Assembly: GCA_018136815.1 (NCBI GenBank)
Contig: CM030932.1
Location: 9,176,001 to 9,240,000 of the forward strand
Reading direction: 5' to 3'
Origin: Isochrysis galbana
Lineage: Eukaryota > Haptophyta > Isochrysidales > Isochrysidaceae
DNA: 64,000 bases
Shown: positions 53,831-63,834 of the stretch, piece after piece
Layout: each line of letters opens with the position of its first letter
How positions within the stretch are numbered: position 1 is the stretch's first letter
Program-made: the position numbers and the translations under genes
The notes under the pieces: generated by a model
What the model saw: the letters and a program-made list of their open reading frames with translations, nothing else
Databases searched by the model: none
What the model was told of the DNA's origin: nothing

Positions 53831-54219
53831 ATCAAGGGGAAGAGCCAATCTCATTCGCACCTTCCCTGCGTCAGTGGCGCACGCGCCGTGAATGGGAAGA
53901 GGGAGGGTCCATAGTTCGGAGGGAGATTCAATGCGTTTCCACTCTACGGGTTCGCGTGGTGCTTTGTTGGACTTTCTTGGTTCGGAGTGGGGAACGTTTT
54001 ATGGACTGCTCCGTCCGTTGCTAGTCGCCCTCGTCTCCGTGTGTGCGCATCTATCTCGGGGTTTCTGGAGACCGGCGTGGCCCTGGGTTAATCTTTTAGG
54101 TGGCGTTCCGTCGAACACGGGACACAACTAAAGATAATACTCGAATGTATGTACTAGTAAACATAACACTTTCCATCGCTGCGCAAGCCGCCCAAGGTGG
54201 CGTTACCTGAATGCGCGGT

Positions 54220-54375
54220 CAAATTACAAAATCGCCTGTCGGAACGCGCGCGAGCGACAAGAGAGCGACGGTCCGACGGAGCGACAGTTACGCACAGGAA
54301 TAAGGAAGGGATCTTTCGAAAAGCCATAAGTGAATTGATGAAGACCGATGTGAAACAGCGCCGCGTGAACTCTTG
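54220..54375 (-). mobile_element. Family III leader fragment, copy B
   Basis: The reverse strand carries catcggtcttcatcaattcac, gatcccttccttattcctg and gtgcgtaactgtcgctcc, collinear with 16860-16990 (-) and 58670-58760 (+). It is a short orphan piece. Confidence 0.6.
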
Positions 54376-54609
54376 GACACTCGAAAGGCGTAGAAGCGCG
54401 GATACATTTCCTTCTGCTTCATAAATGTGAATAGAGACACATATTGAGTTAAAATATACAGATTGGCTGAAAATAAAAATTTATTCGCATGGTCCTCTTT
54501 CGACGGAACGCGACCTTCACTTTACCTTGTTTTGATGGGCCGTACGAGTAGGGACAGAGGCGTCCAGCTGAGAAACGGGAAGCACATAGGAGAAAGAGTT
54601 CGAGGGTGC

Positions 54610-54776
54610 CCTGATCTGGAACTATGAGATAGCTGCGACTCCCCCCCCCTCCCCCCTCCCCCTCCCCCTTCCCTCCCTGATCTGGAACTAAGAGATAGCT
54701 GCGACCCCCCCCCCTCCCCCCCTCCCCCTCCCCCTCCCCCTCCCCCCTCCCCCTCCCCCCTCCCCCCTCCCCGCAC
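54610..54776. repeat. Duplicated unit plus CCCCCTC array
   Basis: The unit ctgatctggaactat/agagatagctgcgac occurs at about 54613-54641 and 54678-54706. Each copy is followed by a CCCCCTC/CCCCTC run, the second extending to 54772. The structure looks like a slipped tandem duplication. 54777-55130 shows no firm gene, although the reverse strand is open. Confidence 0.65.
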
Positions 54777-55130
54777 ACATCGGGTTCTTTGTTCTTTGTT
54801 TCCCGTTCCGTCTAGCGAAATCGACGCGAGTGCTCGTATCGAGCGTTCGATGAATTGCTGATGAGTGAGGTGAGACTTGATGAGATGACGAGTTGGGAGA
54901 ATTCTTTTTTCTCCGAAGCCAGCGTTGGAGAGAAATAGAGCTTGTCGAACCGAGACGCTCATCTCGGCCATCTCGATCATCCCACAGAGCTGGGCGACCG
55001 AGCTAGAGGGAGGTCTCCATGATCTGGAGAGGAGATTGCAGTCGTTCCCCTTTCCCCTTTCCCCTCCCCTCCTCGCCCACTTCCCCTCGCCCTTTTCTGG
55101 ATTCCCCACGATCGCGTAGGCACACCGGCC

Positions 55131-55487
55131 ATGCCCACCAAGAGCAAGTTGCCCGAGGACGTGATCGAAAGGGTGAGGTCAAGCCAGCTTCTTGTCATGC
55201 TTGCCATCAATATGATGGCCGCCGCCGACTACGCCCTCGGAGCAGGACGGCTCGACGTGGCCTGCACCAAGTACTGCCGTGCGACACACTACTTCAGAGC
55301 AAGTGTCAGGATTTACGCGCATGATGAGGAGATGCGAGCTTGGGTCGAGGGGCGTCTGAGAGCATGCGCCGAGAAAAGCCAGATATTATTCGGCGCCAAT
55401 CGACGATCATCAGGGGTCCATCCTAGGGGCGCTTGCAACGACGATATGGTGCTTGGAGTTGGAGCATGTGCGGCTGCTGCAGCCTAA
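55131..55487 (+). CDS. Small helical MIT-like protein
   Basis: A 118-residue frame starting MPTKSKLPEDVIERVRSSQL and ending in TAA at 55487. Residues 15-90 are all-helical: LLVMLAINMMAAADYALGAG, then RLDVACTKYCRATHYFRASV and WVEGRLRACAEKSQILFG. The A-x-Y-x-x-A helix pattern followed by an Arg-rich third helix resembles MIT or TPR-like modules that end ULK-type kinases, but no match is certain. There is a TAG just upstream (cgcgtag|gcacac) that could be a splice acceptor, so this may be the last exon of a longer gene. The C-terminus (VLGVGACAAAAA) is low complexity. Confidence 0.5.
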   Translation: MPTKSKLPEDVIERVRSSQLLVMLAINMMAAADYALGAGRLDVACTKYCRATHYFRASVRIYAHDEEMRAWVEGRLRACAEKSQILFGANRRSSGVHPRGACNDDMVLGVGACAAAAA

Positions 55488-56640
55488 CGTGACTTGCAGG
55501 CACTTCCTCCACCAGATCGATGGCCGCTGCCGCATACTCGTCCCCGCTCGATTATGAGCTACCATAGCGCTGATCAATGCAGCTAAATGAAGCACGCTGT
55601 GCCTCCGGGCACCTCGTAAATCCTCTCGCTTGTCCGCTTGTCTTTGAAGCCTCATGCTAGACATGAACTCGCAACGAGTTTCACCTCTATGCTCAGCTCA
55701 CTCATTTGGTATACTCGACACCGTATCGTCAAGTGCTTTCAGGTCACCCTTCGTCAAGCTCAACTCGCATGAGTATGAGGGCATCTTCCTTCATAGTACA
55801 TATCTTTTCTCACATTATCGAGGGCCGCTGCAGTTCACTTCTGCTATTCAGCCGGGATACAAGTAATCGTTGAATTCTCCTTCGACTATCATTAGTACCC
55901 ATGAGCTGCAACTATTCCTGAGAGTGTTCGACGAACCATTTCAGCTCGTGATTCTTCAACTCAATCCATTGAGACGGAGGAGGAGACAACATGCCGACTT
56001 CCATTCGTGTGGCTGCCCTCGATGCTTGACAATCTCACAATTGAGAGGTTGGGGCTAAAGCAATTGAAGCTGACCTATAACATATCAACTACTGAAGAGC
56101 CCGTGGTGTAGATACCTTATTACATTTCTGCGTTCGACAAGCAGTCGGTTGAGGTGATATTGACGGTGATGGAGATGTGCTGCAGGCCACTTGTCTCTTG
56201 TATCATCCTGAATATGTAGTGCTACTACTAGAAGCATGAAATATAGTAGTAGTAGTAGAATATTACGGCATATTAATATGGCAACCGGAGGTCCAGAATC
56301 GCCGCCCCTCAACATCTAGCCCGCATATACACCTCCCCGATGATCATAACTAGGGACTCCTATATGCGCTTCCAGCACATAACTCACGCCGCCGAATTGG
56401 CATATACATATATATAACCGATTCCCGGATCGAGATGGAGACCCTCTTTCCTCTTTGTCGACTACGCAAACAAGCCGACAAATCTTCCTCTCACTTAGGG
56501 ACGTGCCCGGCACTCGACAACATCTTTAAAACGATCCACGATCTTAGAGATGATCCCCCATCTCATATCTCACATCGATGAAACTAAAAACTACTCCCGC
56601 CGACCTTATAGGGCAGTCAAACAGTGATTTATAAATAACT
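55488..56640. other. AT-richer intergenic stretch, no gene seen
   Basis: The composition falls from the local GC-rich norm. There are short frames only, and a tagtagtagtag run near 56240-56258. I find no coding motif, RNA gene or repeat matching elsewhere in the window. Confidence 0.4.
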
Positions 56641-56647
56641 ACTAACA

Positions 56648-56960
56648 CGGGGGGGGGGGGAATTGCTTTTTTGACCGTCCTCCCAAGCCCCCCAAAACTC
56701 CGGGGGGACTCACCTGCCGCCACGAAAAATTTCCGAGGAAAATGGTGGGTTTTACCCTATTTTACCCCTCCCCTCGCTCCCTGCTCCCCCTTTGCACACG
56801 CGCTCACGCGCTTGGGCTCTGGGGCTCTAAAAAAAATTCTTCGAAGGTGCTTGCTATGTTGCTACTGACTCACACCCCTCCGGTATCGCACTCGCCATTG
56901 CCTAAACCCCACACTCTCACCCCCGCTCCCGCTACCCCCCTACGGGGGGTGGGCCCGCGT
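56648..56960. repeat. Family V dispersed repeat, copy 2
   Basis: 56815-56960 matches 3321-3490 (CACACCCCTCCGGTATCGCA, CGCTCCCGCTA, ggggtgggcc). Upstream, 56649-56720 has a poly-G start and a ccggggggactcacc stretch that may be the rest of the element. Confidence 0.6.
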
Positions 56961-57059
56961 GCACTACGACGGGCCAGGCGGATGGTGACGAATTGTGATG
57001 GCCCATAGGGCCTAAGGGCAATGAGGAAGGAGGCATGCCGGCGGTAGGCGCGGCGGAGG

Positions 57060-57664
57060 AGACGACTTCAGAGGTGCTGACGGGCTAGGAATGCGGGCAG
57101 GCGGGCTTGGGCGAAGGCGAGGACGGCGGCGAGAGCGACATCGAACGAGCGGCGAGAGGCGAGGGCGAGTGTGAGGAGAGCTGTGATGGCAGGGGCTGGC
57201 AAGGCGAGGAGGGATTGTAGGGTATGAGTGTTACGAGAGCGAGAGCGACGAGAGCGAGAGCGACGGATGACGACTGACGACAGGACGACGGACAAAGACA
57301 CCCAGGAAAACACTCCGACTCTCGCCCCACGACTTTCTCACATAACTCGACTGAAATCAAACCCAAACACTCCGATCAGACAACGACGGACGACGATCAA
57401 AGGGCAACCTGTCGGCGATCTTGTCTGGAACGGGAATCGCACCATAACGGAAACGAGAGGCAATCTTGCTACGCAGGATTCCAAGAGACCTACCGAATAA
57501 GACGAGAGAATTTGCGATGTGCCTAAGGGGGAGATACGAAGAGGTCGCAAATTAAACCTGATTGCCCCCAGAAGCAGATAAAGAAAAAGAAACGTAGGGA
57601 AGATAGCAAATTAAACCTATTTGCGAGGCGCCTGGGAGGAAGAAAGGTGGGGAAACTTCCCTTC
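57060..57664 (-). mobile_element. Family II LTR/Gag remnant, copy C
   Basis: In reverse it holds a Gag start MSLSPPSSPSPKPACPHS (about 57153-57095) preceded by the LTR-like block with cgttatggtgcgattccc. It ends with the gcgaggcgcctgggaggaag and gaaacttcccttctctttcg arm at 57620-57672, where a family IV insert interrupts it. Confidence 0.65.
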
Positions 57665-57666
57665 TC

Positions 57667-58259
57667 TTTCGAGAAAAAAAAACTTCTTAATATTCTCGCC
57701 GCTCACGCGACTCTGCACTCTAACACATGCAGCCTCGCCCGCCGCTCTCATCCCCCCTCCACCTGCCTTGCGGCCCGTCCCTCGTGCGCTACCTAGGGGC
57801 TGGGTGTATGGGGTTTCCTGCAGCAGACGGTGTGCACCGATCCCCGATAGGTTTTTTCCACTCCTTCCTCCTGTACCATCGGTCTATCGGTTTCTATATT
57901 GTTTCTTTTTTTTTTTTAGACCTATGAGATGGGCGGCGTGTTTCCGTTCTTTCGGGAGTTGAGGCAGGGCGGGTGAGTGAAGCGTCGTGACGGCTTATGC
58001 GCGGTTAAGCTAGCTTTTCCGTTAGTTGGAGTGCATTGGCTATTGCGGCCAGGTTGCCGCCTAACATCAGTGTGCCTTTATCGTTGAATGTAAAGACGGG
58101 TGCGCAAAGCTCACGCGGGGACTTGAGCTTCGGTTTTCTCCCTTGTGAGGCTACGCTAGTGCGTGCGGTCGAGGGCTTGTCCGGGGGGGTGAGCCCTCTG
58201 GCGAGGACCGTAAATCTGCTAAGGGTGTTTTCGATGACCGGCACGTAGCACATATACAA
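57667..58259 (-). mobile_element. Family IV copy with homologous coding tail
   Basis: It starts aaaaaaaaacttcttaatattctcg on + inside the family II arm. The reverse strand at 58160-58005 encodes GRKPKLKSPRELCAPVF, then LMLGGNLAAIANALQLTEKLA and a stop. This aligns with the 12.4-kb copy (GRKPKIKKTTELSTPIF...ALGLAERLA-stop) across about 45 residues. That conservation identifies the reverse strand as sense. 58260-58400 contains several tatcagct direct words. Confidence 0.65.
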
Positions 58260-58639
58260 GCCACGGATATCAGCTAATATTCTGCTCGCTCAGGGCGCCT
58301 TTGAGGTGATATCAGCTGATGAGGTCCATCAGCTTATATATATCAGCTATGATATCAATGTCAGCCTCGAAGTTGGTGTCAGCTGATGAACTAATGCACC
58401 ATCACTGACGCTGCTCTCCGTTGCGCCGGCGTTGCGCCGGCGTTGTTGACGACATGGACGAGGAGGCACTCAGGTCGGGCCCCGGAAACCGAAAATGAAG
58501 GAATAAAGGGGGGCAGGGGAGGAAGTGGAAGTGGAGGGAGGGAAGTTAAGGGCTCCTCGCGTTTTAGGCTAAGTCGCGCGATCAGGTATCGCCGGTGCAA
58601 GGAACCGCCCCCATGTGTGACCCTGATTCCCCCTCAGGT

Positions 58640-59215
58640 GTTGGCCGTTGGATTATACCGTGGCGCTATTTTACTTCGGTCTTCATCAAATCACTTAAGG
58701 GTTTTCGAAAGATTCCCTCCTTATTCCCGTGCGTAACTGTCGCCCCGTCGGATCGTCCGTCACCCCGTCGCTCTCTTGTCGGCATTCTCTTCCTTGTTCG
58801 ATCTGCCAGCGGGTTCCTGTGCGTTCCGTGATAGGGATACGTTAGTGTGGAGGGTGTTGACGTGAGTGTAGTGTCATCTCGTCGGTCCATCGGCCCCTAG
58901 CCGTCTGTCGTCTGTCGTTCTTCGTTCGTCGCTCTCGTTCTCGTTCTCGTTCCCGTTCTCGTCCCTCGTTCTCAACACTACCTCAATACCAAACCTCTCC
59001 AATCCCTCAGCCCCAGCCTATCCATCCCGATCCGCCCAGCCATGTCCGCTCCGTCGTCGCGCTCGCCCTCGCCCAAGCCCGTCCTCCCGCCTTTCTCTGC
59101 TGAGGAGGTGGTCCAGCCCGTCATTGGCCACCCCCCAACTTCCGCCGTGCCTCTCGCCGCTTCCCTTCCGACCCCTCCGTTCCCATCTGAGGCAGTGGTA
59201 ACCTCGGATCTGTCA
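58640..59215 (+). mobile_element. Family III LTR-like leader and Gag start, copy C
   Basis: Collinear with 16607-16995 (-): tacttcggtcttcatcaa, gtgcgtaactgtcgccccg, repeated TCTCGTTC units, then an ATG at 59041 for MSAPSSRSPSPKPVLPPF. The Gag frame continues to EEVVQPVIGH and ends by 59216. 58400-58639 carries a family IV-type ccccggaaaccgaaaatgaag block. 59216-59534 holds no gene. Confidence 0.65.
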
Positions 59216-59534
59216 TAGAAGTAGTAGCCAGAATCTTCAGATGTTGGTTTTCTAACTCCTTAGACTTTTATTAAGCAAGATTTGATGCTACCTCTGTCGA
59301 GGGTAAGCAAGGGACACGCAAGCTCCGAGCACGTGCCAGACACAGCCTCACACGCCGCACGCGATTGTGCTTCTTCCAGCTCCCCACAGCTTACTTGTTA
59401 GCCATCATGCATTGCAACATGCTTGTCCTGTAGATCGGGTGCGGTTGTATAACCGATCTCACCAAGGACTAGTCCAATGGAATGGGACTTCCGGAGGCGA
59501 CACGGACACATGCGTCTTGGAATCCAGGTGGTGC

Positions 59535-60869
59535 TCACAAATATTTCCCATTGACATGGCTCAGATTGGACGTGAAGTGATACACTTCCGCATTCCAGGC
59601 CGTGCGCGTCTCCATGCGCACTGTGAGGCCACCCGCCTTGAGGACCTGTGGCAGCTGCCAGTCCACATCGAGAGTTCGTCCATACATGTTGAACGCCATT
59701 TCGTGCTGTGGCGGGACGGACTTGGAAACGCCGGCCGCCTTGAGCTGCTCCGCATTGCGTATATGCATGTGGCCGCGGTTCTTTGTTGCCAGATGGCACC
59801 TTGGGTTGAGGGCCAGTGCAGCATTGTATAGCTGCATAGCTTGTTGCAGCTTCCCCTCGTCTTCCCGAACTGTGCCCAAATTGAGCAACGCGAGCGAGTG
59901 AACCAAGCGCTGCTGTGGGGTACGCGGGGGGTTCTCATCAAGGCACAGCTGATAGCATGCAGCTGCCTCAGCGGGACGCAAGAGCGCCTTGAAAGCATTG
60001 CCTCGGTTGAGCTGCACATAGGGCCGTAGCTCTGGAACACGAATCGCGATCTCGTATTCAGCCAACGCCGAAAGCTGATCGCCCTTGTCGAACAGCTCAT
60101 TGCCACGCAGAAACTCGACTGCCTTGGCATCCCTCATCTCCTCCAACCGGGATTGACGGAGACTGAGAGTGGAAGCGGAGACTTTATCCGAGAATTTGCG
60201 CTTCATCTCTGCCCCCATACGTACAAGTTTAGACTCGTCTGGTGGGGACAGGTGGTGTGCCGGGAAACCCACAGGGCCTGTTGGGATCCAGCCTGGCACA
60301 ACGGCATCCTCTGCTCGAGTGGCTGTTGGTGGTTCGATCGGCTTGCCCGCTGCGCGCCGGCGCGCAAAGGCACCGCGAACTTGGGCTCGATGTTCCGCGA
60401 TGTGATCCCTCAGCTCATCTTTGCTTAAAGGCGGCTCTGCTGCCTCCAGCTCGAAGGGAACCTCCTCAAGTACACTAGCACGGACCTGCCCTGGAGGCTC
60501 GTCACTTGTCCGCCGCTGCTTGGGCCCCAGCTCAGCAATGGACGAAAGGGCCATAGCGCGGTCGATACTATTGTGCCAGCTGCCGACATACTTGCGCATG
60601 GGATCCGACGGATCGACACTCGACCACCCACCATCGCTCTGGGTGAAGGCGGTGGGGTCTGCTCGAGCACTTCTGGTCGGCTTGAGCCACGAAGTCGCCG
60701 CTGCCGAGAAGGAGCTAGCAGCCTCCGGCCCAGCGAGAGTGGCGGTGCTTGTGGCAAGGTTCATGGTCCTCCATGTGGCTGTAGCGTTGAATTCTTGTGT
60801 CGACTGGCTTGCCGCCGACTTACTTAACACACTGGAAGCCAACGACCGCGAGGAGGCAGCAGCGGCCAT
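59535..60869 (-). CDS. TPR-repeat protein
   Basis: A 444-residue, single-exon protein. I use the ATG at 60869 (MAAAASSRSLASSVLSKSAA) because the longer frame begins with GTG. The N-terminal half is Ser/Ala-rich with a basic-acidic helix (LSKDELRDHIAEHRAQVRGA) and a segment VPGWIPTGPVGFPAHHLSPP. From about residue 265 there are TPR helices: AVEFLRGNELFDKGDQLSAL, then YVQLNRGNAFKALLRPAEAA, ALLNLGTVREDEGKLQQAMQ and LYNAALALNPRCHLATKNRG. At least three TPR units are clear, which suggests a protein-protein adaptor, perhaps a cochaperone. The C-terminal 60 residues lack further repeats. It begins 85 bases beyond the stop of the next upstream fragment on the same strand. Confidence 0.75.
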   Translation of the reverse strand: MAAAASSRSLASSVLSKSAASQSTQEFNATATWRTMNLATSTATLAGPEAASSFSAAATSWLKPTRSARADPTAFTQSDGGWSSVDPSDPMRKYVGSWHNSIDRAMALSSIAELGPKQRRTSDEPPGQVRASVLEEVPFELEAAEPPLSKDELRDHIAEHRAQVRGAFARRRAAGKPIEPPTATRAEDAVVPGWIPTGPVGFPAHHLSPPDESKLVRMGAEMKRKFSDKVSASTLSLRQSRLEEMRDAKAVEFLRGNELFDKGDQLSALAEYEIAIRVPELRPYVQLNRGNAFKALLRPAEAAACYQLCLDENPPRTPQQRLVHSLALLNLGTVREDEGKLQQAMQLYNAALALNPRCHLATKNRGHMHIRNAEQLKAAGVSKSVPPQHEMAFNMYGRTLDVDWQLPQVLKAGGLTVRMETRTAWNAEVYHFTSNLSHVNGKYL

Positions 60870-60953
60870 CTGAGGCCCAGCGGTGCAAGCAGAGCAAGAG
60901 TCCCAGCTGAAACCGATGTTCCGTAGAATTATAATGCCGATACACACCTCACG

Positions 60954-61195
60954 CTAGTGGAGTTCCTCCTTCCAGGCTTCGGCAAGCGACGCCGTTCGTC
61001 GCGCAACTGTCCCGCGAGATAAGGCCGATGAGATGAGAATGAGAGAATGATGCGAATCGATCTTCATGTCTTGGTGCACGATTTCGGAGACCACGCGGAA
61101 CATCTGCTCACCGTTCAAGTGCTTCGCGTACGTCTTGAACGCGAGCAAGCGCTGCGAAATTTCTGCGAAGTCAGGACGGACGTAGCGCGCGGTCA
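60954..61195 (-). pseudogene. Truncated 3' exon of an unidentified gene
   Basis: The frame ATC-TAT-CTG-ACC... encodes IYLTARYVRPDFAEISQRLL, then AFKTYAKHLNGEQMFRVVSE and a tail ending LAEAWKEELH-stop. It looks like real protein. Going upstream on the reverse strand, an in-frame TGA comes immediately before ATC with no AG acceptor between them, and a family I repeat begins at about 61215. The 5' part of the gene therefore appears to have been lost or displaced at the repeat junction. I do not recognise the family. Confidence 0.45.
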
Positions 61196-61214
61196 GATAG
61201 ATTCATACACTCAC

Positions 61215-61475
61215 CTAGACGAGTGGTGCCGGAGCCGCCCAGAGCCCCCTGTCTGCCTGTCGACCAGGGTGGGGGGGGAGTCAGTACGAGAGAAGGCCCA
61301 AGCGGGCCTGGAAGTGTGGCTCGCGACCCGCGCCCACTAGGGGTCTGGGCTGAATTGATGAGTGCCCCGCCCCTGCCAGAGGGCAGGGGCTGGGGTTGAA
61401 TGTACGGGCTTACCCCTGGAGGTGTCCGCAATGGAGAGAGGGGGGCACGAGGCCCCCATGGACCCCCACTTATAA
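61215..61475 (-). mobile_element. Family I retroposon, 5' part only
   Basis: In reverse it starts tataagtgggggtccatgg with the ggggggcacgaggccccc hairpin, continues through the tgtccgcaatgg and caggggctg blocks, and stops near 61215. It lacks the 3' half and tail. It abuts the full-length copy at 61476. Confidence 0.65.
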
Positions 61476-62440
61476 ATAATAATAATAAAACAACTGAGCG
61501 TTAGTACCACTACTCCCACTAGCCCGGTACTATCACGACACCCCTCAGCGCACCTGCCCGCACGCCTTGAAGTGGTGGCACAGACACATACACATATGCA
61601 TCCCTTCAAATCTCCCCCCTCGCAAACCCCCGGCTCCCATTATAACTCCCCACAAGTTACAATGAGGGAAAACCCATTGAGGCGGACCGGTCGACGCCGG
61701 CCGACTCTCCGGGGAAAAACACCGGGGGGGGGGGGAGGGACCTCTCGTCGAGAAGCAGAACGGCCCTTACAGCTCGCGCCGCGAGCAGTCCTCGAAGAAA
61801 TAAATGACTGCGCCCCCCGATACCTGCCACAAGGACGTCTTGAGCCACTCCCTTCCTCTCTTCCTCTTGTCGCCAGCCGCCCCCCTTCGCCCGTTTGCTA
61901 AGGCAAACGGGGCCCGTTTCTTACCGCACTCCATCGGGGGGGGTGCAAAACCCCCCCTCTCCCTTTCTCCATTCTCCTCCACCCCTCTCCCTGCGGCGCG
62001 TCGCCATGCGGCGCGCCACGGCCTGCTCTCAGAGGGCCTTTGGGGGCTCCCAGAGGGCCAGCAAGGGCAGCTCAGGGGGCAGTGGAGGCTGGGGCTCAGC
62101 CCCTGGCCCCCCCTGCCTCTCCCACGCTTGCCACGCTGGCCATGGGGGCCTCCCTGCGGCCTCTGTATGCCTGGCGACCAGGGGAGGGGGGGGAGTCAGC
62201 TCGAGGGCAGGCCCAGTATGGGCGTGGGAGTGCGAGTCACGAGTCACGAGTCACGGCCCGCGCCCACGAAGGGTCTGGGCCAGGATGATGATTGCCCAGC
62301 CCCTGCCCTCTGGCAGGGGCTAAGGTTGAATGTACGGGCCCACCCCGGGGGGTGTCCGCGATGGAGAGAGGGGGGCGCGAGGCCCCCATTGACCCCCACT
62401 TATAAAAGTAGGTTCGACCCCCACTTATAAAAGTAGGTTG
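61476..62440 (-). mobile_element. Family I retroposon, near full-length copy
   Basis: In reverse it runs from a doubled 5' end (gacccccacttataaaagta at 62391-62410 and again at 62417-62436) to the tail (TTATTATTATT at 61479-61495). The internal order is the same as in 40339-41290. Its 3' tail lies directly on the 5' end of the neighbouring partial copy, so one copy inserted into the other's start. Confidence 0.7.
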
Positions 62441-62519
62441 GCCCATTGGGTCCCAGACCCCACCTACATAAAAGCGGACAGACAGACACACACGACAACA
62501 AAGACAATTCCAGAAGGCC

Positions 62520-62700
62520 TGCCCGGACCCCACACTCTAAACCAGGCCTCAGGTAGCGCACCGAGGCCGGACCCCGGAAACCGAAGAAAAAGGAAAGAAG
62601 GGGGGCAGGGGAAGAGGTGGAGGGAGGGATGATAAGGGCGATGTAGATAGCGAAGGGGAGTCCCGAAACTAGTAGGTGTGAAGCCCTGAATCTTCAGAAG
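62520..62700. repeat. Family IV-related end, copy
   Basis: ccccggaaaccgaagaaaaagg, with taaaccaggcctcaggtagcgc before it, matches the reverse of 47560-47640 and 58475-58500. A tttttttat run follows at 62701. 62710-62903 shows no gene. Confidence 0.5.
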
Positions 62701-62903
62701 TTTTTTTTATGCATTGAGACGCCATACACGTACAGGCGTGGTACAAAGGCATACACGATGTAAGATATGAGAAAGGCAAAATCAGTAGTCAGTAGCGTCC
62801 ACCAGCCACAAGATAACCGCCAGCTAAGAATATCGGACTCATGTTTCTACCAGTGCGGCGTGCTCAAGCATCCTCAAACAATCTCACAAAGCGATTCAGG
62901 GTT

Positions 62904-63665
62904 CTACAATGTTGTTGAAGTCGCACTTTCTGGCGAATAGTGGGGACAAGGCGGCTCCCGTGCGCTGAGAAAAGAGGTCAAGAGCGCCTTCTGATAGAGA
63001 GCGGACCTGCAATACTGTGATCCTGCCTGGGTCCGAGTCATGGCTGCTCCAAAAAGCGGCGGCAGCTCCAGAGAGAGTGTTTTGCAATCCACTGACTGCC
63101 ACTCCATTTTGACCGCTGAGCCCCACGACGATGTGATGTTGGTCGTCAGCCTCTTGATCTCATCTCTGACCACATTCAGAGGCTTCTTGGGCTCAGGCCA
63201 TGTTCCGGCAGCATCCCAGATGGATATCCAATACGCCTGTTCTTGTTTCCCGCAATCGGCTTGAAGCTGAGCCGCAGTGAAAGCTGCAGCCATGGAAACA
63301 CTGGCGAGTGCCGCATCACCTGCAGCAGCAGCTAGGATTTTCAGCTCTTGCGCAGAGTTGTACACACATACCTGGTCGAGCGTTCGGCCTCTAGCAGTAG
63401 CCTTTGCAGCAGCGACTTCTCGCATAAGCAGAACACGCTGTGCCACATCGCTAAACACTTCACACGTGAACGGGTAGCGCACGCATTCTGAAGTTCCAGA
63501 CACGATGGCGTCACGACTTTCTCTGAGCATCGCCGCAAAAAGCGTGCACGCACTCAAGAACAGCAATGCAAGTCCCAGGCGGGGCGCGACGTGCGAGAGA
63601 GCACGATGGACACCTTCCTCCGCTATGATCGGGACGTTTCCCGCCCTTGGTCCCTCGTGCATCAT
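62904..63665 (-). CDS. Hypothetical single-span membrane protein
   Basis: 253 residues, single exon, starting at tandem ATGs (63665). After a 28-residue N-terminus comes one hydrophobic helix, RLGLALLFLSACTLFAAML. The rest is presumably extracytoplasmic, with six or more Cys (SECVRYPFTCEVF, DQVCVYNS, QADCGKQEQ, SVDCKTL, QYCRSAL) and an Ala-rich helical middle (ILAAAAGDAALASVSMAAAF). The paired cysteines suggest disulphides in a secretory-pathway domain. I do not recognise the family. A divergent gene begins to its right, leaving less than 170 bases between the ATG and its first visible exon. Confidence 0.6.
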   Translation of the reverse strand: MMHEGPRAGNVPIIAEEGVHRALSHVAPRLGLALLFLSACTLFAAMLRESRDAIVSGTSECVRYPFTCEVFSDVAQRVLLMREVAAAKATARGRTLDQVCVYNSAQELKILAAAAGDAALASVSMAAAFTAAQLQADCGKQEQAYWISIWDAAGTWPEPKKPLNVVRDEIKRLTTNITSSWGSAVKMEWQSVDCKTLSLELPPLFGAAMTRTQAGSQYCRSALYQKALLTSFLSAREPPCPHYSPESATSTTL

Positions 63666-63834
63666 GGCTGAAGGCGCCTAGCTCGACGACGCAGCCGGCA
63701 GCACCGATCAACGCGGCCGCCCGTCTAGGCCGGCCAGATTCCCGAATACCGGTATATTTCTATCGTTAGAAAACTCGGCGAGGTATCGATTGCCGCTAAG
63801 GTAGGGAGTCTCCCCCCCCCCCCCGCTCTCTCAG

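Noticed and set aside
53144..53914. Pro-rich and Gly-rich proteins on both strands
   Set aside because: They are translations of homopolymer G/C runs, with no start context or domain.
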